In this document: in pieces, positions 5,316 through 9,188 of the stretch
How the letters are laid out: each line of letters starts with the position of its first letter
Numbering within the stretch: the stretch's first letter is position 1
Assembly (NCBI GenBank): GCA_016741945.1
Contig: JACVCQ010000063.1
Location: forward strand, 1-9,188
Direction of reading: 5' to 3'
DNA length: 9,188 nucleotides
DNA from: Chitinophagaceae bacterium
Lineage (GTDB): Bacteria; Bacteroidota; Bacteroidia; Chitinophagales; Chitinophagaceae
Notes under the pieces: model-generated
What the model saw: the letters and a program-made list of their open reading frames with translations, nothing else
The model's database searches: none
Told to the model about the DNA's origin: nothing
Position numbers and translations under genes: made by a program

Positions 5316-6504
5316 ATTCTTCGTTTGTGTACATAATAAAGGTTTTGTGTGTAAGCTTAAGCACATCATAACAATACCTTTCTGTCAAGACATCCCAATT
5401 AAAATGGGCAACAGTTTGGAGCGCTGATGTTGATAATTCTTGTCGCAATGATGGATTGGTCTGGAGTTGTATGAGGTAACGCAGGTATTCTGTAGGGTTA
5501 AAGGGATCACATACAAATCCACTCACTCCATGTTGAATCAGATCTCTTGAGCCACCACCATTGGCTAAGATTGAGGGTAATCCTGATGCCATAGCTTCTG
5601 CCACTACATTACCATAGGTTTCGGAAACAGAGGGAAATAAAAAAACATCTGCAGAAGCATATAATTCAGCCAATGAAAGGTGATCTAGTTTTCCGGTAAA
5701 AAATGCGCCGGGCATTTCAGCTTCCAATGCCTTTGCAGCCATCCCATCACCGGCTACAATAAAATTCCAGTCATATCCCATCTGCCTACTCAAATGATAG
5801 ATCTGTATGAGTGTCTCCAGATTTTTTTCCCAAACAAGTCTGCTGACAAATAAAACAGTAAACTTATTATTACCTGTAATCTCAAAAATCCGAGATTGAT
5901 TTCTCTTATTTGGATTAAACAGATTTGTATCAACCCCTCTTTCCCATATACGCATGCGCTCTGCTTGTATGCCCATACCTTCTAATGCCTGAAAAGTTGT
6001 TTTTGAAGGAACATACAATAATGAGCATTGGTTGTAAAATTGTGACTGACTAAATCCGATCTGCGGTTTCACCAATTTAGCCAGCCAAGGAGCATATTTT
6101 AAATAGTAATCGATATAGGATATAAAATGTGTATGATAAATTGAAATAACAGGTAATTGATTTCTCTTGGCATACTTTAGGGCATATTGTCCAAGCAAAG
6201 AAGGTGTGGCAATATGTACAATATCAGGCTTAAAGGCATCTAATTTTTTTTCGATTTTCCTTTTTACCATGGTGGGCAATGCCAATTGATAATCCTGATT
6301 AAAAGGAATGGTAACAGTAGGTACTCTATACACAGATGTTTCAGGAATATTTGCCTGCATCTCTCCGGTAATAAAAAACAATTCAAATGTGGAAGGGGCA
6401 ATTCGTTGTATGAGTTGCAACATAGTTCTACTTGCACCATCAAATCCTTCCACCAAAATATCGGTAAAAAAAGCGATTCGTACGGGTGTATGAGCAAAAT
6501 GCAT
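5299..6504 (-). CDS. GT4-family glycosyltransferase, SQD2/mannosyltransferase-like (first gene of operon)
   Basis: This 401-residue GT-B-fold enzyme is closest in pattern to the GT4 group that includes SQD2 sulfoquinovosyltransferase, MtfB-like and GDP-mannose-dependent alpha-mannosyltransferases. Markers in order are VRIAFFTDILVEGFDGASRT (8-27), KPDIVHIATPSLLGQYAL (92-109), ISIYHTHF (120-127), ERGVDTNLFNP (188-198), LFVSRLVWEKNLE (218-230), VAGDG, and the E-x7-E site SETYGNVVAEAMASGLP with E295 and E303. Known members use glycerolipid or phosphatidylinositol acceptors, so glycolipid synthesis is a reasonable guess. The donor is not fixed by the sequence. Start ATG 6504 gives a standard N-terminus, with an AGGA only two bases before it. 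The C-terminal tail (TNEEYASLY) overlaps the start of the flippase-like gene. The gene is divergent from the TonB-receptor gene. Confidence 0.92.
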   Translation of the reverse strand: MHFAHTPVRIAFFTDILVEGFDGASRTMLQLIQRIAPSTFELFFITGEMQANIPETSVYRVPTVTIPFNQDYQLALPTMVKRKIEKKLDAFKPDIVHIATPSLLGQYALKYAKRNQLPVISIYHTHFISYIDYYLKYAPWLAKLVKPQIGFSQSQFYNQCSLLYVPSKTTFQALEGMGIQAERMRIWERGVDTNLFNPNKRNQSRIFEITGNNKFTVLFVSRLVWEKNLETLIQIYHLSRQMGYDWNFIVAGDGMAAKALEAEMPGAFFTGKLDHLSLAELYASADVFLFPSVSETYGNVVAEAMASGLPSILANGGGSRDLIQHGVSGFVCDPFNPTEYLRYLIQLQTNPSLRQELSTSALQTVAHFNWDVLTERYCYDVLKLTHKTFIMYTNEEYASLY

Positions 6505-6739
6505 TTCCTAAAGTAGAAAGCCCATGTAAAGCGAACGTTAATAAATAGTAATGCTTTTGTTGATTTTTGTTTCAGATATAAAAATGATATGTACTATAGG
6601 TTTACATTCCTCTCCCATAAACCTCTCACCCCCTCTATCTACGAAATCTGCCGTTTATCCCTACACACATATTTATGCGGTTGAGTACATGGGTTTTGAA
6701 GAACAGTTTTACAGGGTAAATCGCAAACTCAACCACCAT
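6505..6739. promoter_or_regulatory. Divergent intergenic region holding two promoters (not resolved)
   Basis: These 235 bp separate the start of the minus-strand glycosyltransferase operon from the start of the TonB-receptor-like gene, so they should hold a promoter for each. For the plus strand, TAGGTTTA (6597-6604) resembles the Bacteroidota -7 element TAnnTTTG, but the nearest upstream TTTG is about 27 nt away, longer than the usual spacing. No convincing element was found for the minus strand. No operator palindrome stands out. Confidence 0.3.
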
Positions 6740-9169
6740 ATGAAAAGGTATTTTACATTCCTGATGCTCTTGATCACTACTGCTGCATTTGCACAACAAA
6801 CAGGTAGTATCACCGGTACTTTATCCGGCAATGGTCGCGCTATTGAAAGTGCTTCTGTTACATTACTTAGACAAAAAGATTCTAGCCTTGTAAAAGCAGC
6901 TGTATCTGATAAAAACGGCGTTTTCAGTTTTGAAAATATTGGTTTTGGTAATTACCTCATTGCTATCAGCAGTGTTGGGTATGAACGTTTTTACTCCAAT
7001 CCCATCGCATTATCAGCTAGCAACAGCGTGGTGAACATTGGTGCTCAATCTTTAAAAGCACAGGACAATTCATTGGGTGAAGTAACTGTAACCAGTAAAA
7101 AACCTTTTCTGGAAATGAAGGCCGATAAAATGGTGGTGAATGTAGACGCCTCCCCTTCCAATGCCGGTAATACCGCTTTGGAAGTATTGGAAAAATCACC
7201 CGGTGTATCTGTGGATAGAGATGGTAACATTAGTTTGAAAGGCAAACAAGATGTGATCGTTTTATTGGATGGCCGTCCAACTTACATTGGCAGTGAAGAC
7301 CTTGCGAATATGTTACGTGGTATGAATGCGAACCAATTGGATCAGATTGAGATCATGACCAATCCTCCCGCACGATTTGATGCATCCGGAAATTCAGGTG
7401 TGATCAATATTCGCACCAAAAAAATAAAAACCAGAGGATTCAACGGTAATATCAATACCAGCTATGCACAGGGTGTATATCCCAAAGCCAGTATCGGAAC
7501 CAATCTCAATTATCGCATGAATAAGCTCAATGTATTTGGCAATTACAACTATAGCTATCGAGAAGCCTTCCAACAATTCAGTATCTTAAGAAACTTCATC
7601 AATCCATCTACCAAAAATATCACCGGTACATTTGACCAAAGTGCTTATATGCCGGATAGTCGCAATTCGCATTCAGGAAAACTGGGTTTGGATTATACTT
7701 TCTCGAAAAGAACTTCTGCTGCATTGACCTTGAATGGATTTGGGACAAAAATGGAGTTCCATAACAATAGTATTAGTAAATTAACAGATGCAGTCGGTAA
7801 TTTGCAATCTACTATCTATGGTGGCACCAACATGACTCCCAATGTGACTAACTACAGTGGCAACTTGAATTTCCGTCATCAGTTCGATTCTATCGGAAGA
7901 GAATTGAGTTTTGATGCTGACTATATTCAGTATAAAGACAAGCACCGTCAGCGTTTTATCAATAGTATCTATGATATCAACAATAATCTGGTGGGTAAAG
8001 CAGATAGTCTGGTAGGTTATCTCCCATCAGGATTTGATGTGTATGCAGGCAAGTTAGATTATGTACAACCATTGAAAAATAAAGGAAGATTTGAAGCAGG
8101 TGCGAAACTGAGCTTTGTAAATAGTGATAACAATATTCGCTTTGATAGCATCATCAATGGAAACCGTATTCCAGACCTGACCAGATCAAATTATTTTATT
8201 TACAAAGAGAATGTGTATGCGGCTTATATAAATCTGAATACTCCTTTGAGTACGAAATTATCCATGCAGGCTGGACTTCGTTATGAATATACAGATGCGA
8301 AGGGTGATCAAGTAACCAGTAATATTCAATTTACAAACAAATATGGACAGCTGTTTCCTACTTTGTACCTTAGTTATAACCTGAATCAAAAACATATGCT
8401 GGGAGCGAATTTTGGTCGTAGAATTATGCGTCCACAATATCGAAACCTGAATCCGTTTGTATTCATTGTAGACAGGTATACCTATCAAAAGGGCAACCCG
8501 AATTTACAACCACAGTTCAGCAATAATATTGAGTTCATACATACCTATGCAGGTGCATTGACTACCACTTTGAATTATTCCCATACCAGTGGTGTGATTT
8601 CAGAAGTAATTGAACAGAATGAAACTACCAAAGAAACATTTTTAATCAGAAAAAATATCGCCACCCGAAAACAATATGGTATCGCTTTCAATTTTTATAA
8701 ACCTGTGACAAAATGGTTGACCGTAAGTGTGAATGCCAATTTGTTCAATAACCAGTTCAAAGGCATTGTGAATGATTCTTTGATTGATATTAGTGTGAAC
8801 TCAGGAAATTTCAGTGGAGCCTTACAAAGTAAATTGGGCAAGGGGTGGGATGCTGAGATCAATGGCTTTTACAATACTAAAGGTGTTGATGGAGTAATGA
8901 TTTATAAGGGAATGGGAATGTTCACGTTAGCCGTATCTAAATCGGTGATGAAGAATAAAGGACGAATCAGCCTAAATTACCGTGACCCATTCAAAATCCA
9001 GCGTTTCAATGGAACAGCTAAGTACGCAACGGTAGATGCCACCATCAATAGCAGATGGGAAAACAGCATCCTGAATTTGAGTTTCAACTATCGTTTTGGT
9101 AAAAGCTTCAAAACCAACAAACGCAGTACTGGTAGCGCTACTGAAGAGCAGAGCAGAATTGGGGGATAG
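6740..9169 (+). CDS. TonB-dependent-receptor-like outer membrane protein (OMP_b-brl_3 type)
   Basis: The product has 809 residues and is complete. Residues 1-18 are a signal peptide (MKRYFTFLMLLITTAAFA, cut before QQ). Residues 22-105 form a carboxypeptidase-regulatory-like beta-sandwich (GSITGTLSGNGRAIESASVT...). Residues 112-230 form the plug, with LGEVTVTSKKPF, LEVLEKSPGVSVD, VIVLLDGRP and the plug end NPPARFDASGNSGVINIRTKK. Residues from 238 to about 790 are the 22-strand-type barrel, ending in LNLSFNYRFGKSF. A polar tail of about 18 residues follows. This matches the 'outer membrane beta-barrel family' relatives of TonB receptors rather than SusC: no SusD gene follows and no SusC-type hallmark was seen. 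The frame stays open for 63 codons upstream (to 6551), but that stretch lacks a signal peptide and is taken as leader. Ligand unknown; uptake of a siderophore, peptide or glycan is possible. Confidence 0.92.
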   Translation: MKRYFTFLMLLITTAAFAQQTGSITGTLSGNGRAIESASVTLLRQKDSSLVKAAVSDKNGVFSFENIGFGNYLIAISSVGYERFYSNPIALSASNSVVNIGAQSLKAQDNSLGEVTVTSKKPFLEMKADKMVVNVDASPSNAGNTALEVLEKSPGVSVDRDGNISLKGKQDVIVLLDGRPTYIGSEDLANMLRGMNANQLDQIEIMTNPPARFDASGNSGVINIRTKKIKTRGFNGNINTSYAQGVYPKASIGTNLNYRMNKLNVFGNYNYSYREAFQQFSILRNFINPSTKNITGTFDQSAYMPDSRNSHSGKLGLDYTFSKRTSAALTLNGFGTKMEFHNNSISKLTDAVGNLQSTIYGGTNMTPNVTNYSGNLNFRHQFDSIGRELSFDADYIQYKDKHRQRFINSIYDINNNLVGKADSLVGYLPSGFDVYAGKLDYVQPLKNKGRFEAGAKLSFVNSDNNIRFDSIINGNRIPDLTRSNYFIYKENVYAAYINLNTPLSTKLSMQAGLRYEYTDAKGDQVTSNIQFTNKYGQLFPTLYLSYNLNQKHMLGANFGRRIMRPQYRNLNPFVFIVDRYTYQKGNPNLQPQFSNNIEFIHTYAGALTTTLNYSHTSGVISEVIEQNETTKETFLIRKNIATRKQYGIAFNFYKPVTKWLTVSVNANLFNNQFKGIVNDSLIDISVNSGNFSGALQSKLGKGWDAEINGFYNTKGVDGVMIYKGMGMFTLAVSKSVMKNKGRISLNYRDPFKIQRFNGTAKYATVDATINSRWENSILNLSFNYRFGKSFKTNKRSTGSATEEQSRIGG

Positions 9170-9188
9170 AATAGTGAATGGTGAGTAG

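Noticed and set aside
6551..6739. 63-codon in-frame extension upstream of the TonB-receptor-like gene
   Set aside because: The signal peptide begins exactly at ATG 6740; the extension would bury it and has low-complexity, noncoding-like content.
6740..9169. SusC-type glycan importer
   Set aside because: No SusD gene follows within the window and the barrel and plug pattern fits the OMP_b-brl_3 group better.

Overview
The window looks like chromosomal DNA from a member of the phylum Bacteroidota, most likely Chitinophagaceae or a close relative. This is inferred from the AT-rich composition, the lack of clear Shine-Dalgarno sites, a lipoprotein with a Bacteroidota-type processing site, an AIM6-like phosphodiesterase, and a TonB-dependent receptor of the 'outer membrane beta-barrel family' type (carboxypeptidase-regulatory-like domain, plug, OMP_b-brl_3 barrel). 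The genus cannot be fixed from the sequence alone.

Bases 1-890 are the unusual part. A large nested inverted repeat (about 138-318) has a 7-bp outer stem beginning AAC and ending GTT, a 5x5 internal loop, an 8-bp stem, an 11-bp stem and a perfect 22-bp inner stem. That is the box layout expected of a folded integron attC site, though it is long. A 25-nt module that overlaps its left edge recurs at 805-829 with one mismatch, there as a half-site without a right arm. Between the two copies lies one small ORF (458-757, +) for a 99-residue single-span membrane protein. The best reading is a gene-cassette-like unit, possibly an attC cluster without an integrase, but this is inference. No integrase gene is in the window.

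Bases 896-3247 carry two divergent envelope genes. One is a secreted thioredoxin-fold protein with a CAPC motif and a long helical extension (896-2131, -). The other is a predicted lipoprotein of the PI-PLC/GDPD-like phosphodiesterase superfamily (2321-3247, +). The lipoprotein gene converges on the next operon and overlaps its last gene tail to tail by 144 bp.

Bases 3104-6504 form a tight minus-strand operon, in transcription order: an SQD2/mannosyltransferase-like GT4 glycosyltransferase, a UPF0104/LPG-synthase-TM 'flippase-like' membrane protein, and a second GT4 glycosyltransferase. Neighbouring genes overlap by 17-26 bp, which suggests translational coupling. Together they probably build a glycolipid or other lipid-linked surface glycan; the product cannot be named.

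Bases 6740-9169 (+) encode a complete TonB-dependent-receptor-like outer-membrane protein, transcribed divergently from the glycosyltransferase operon. There is no SusD partner in the window and its substrate is unknown. No tRNA, rRNA, CRISPR array or transposase was seen.
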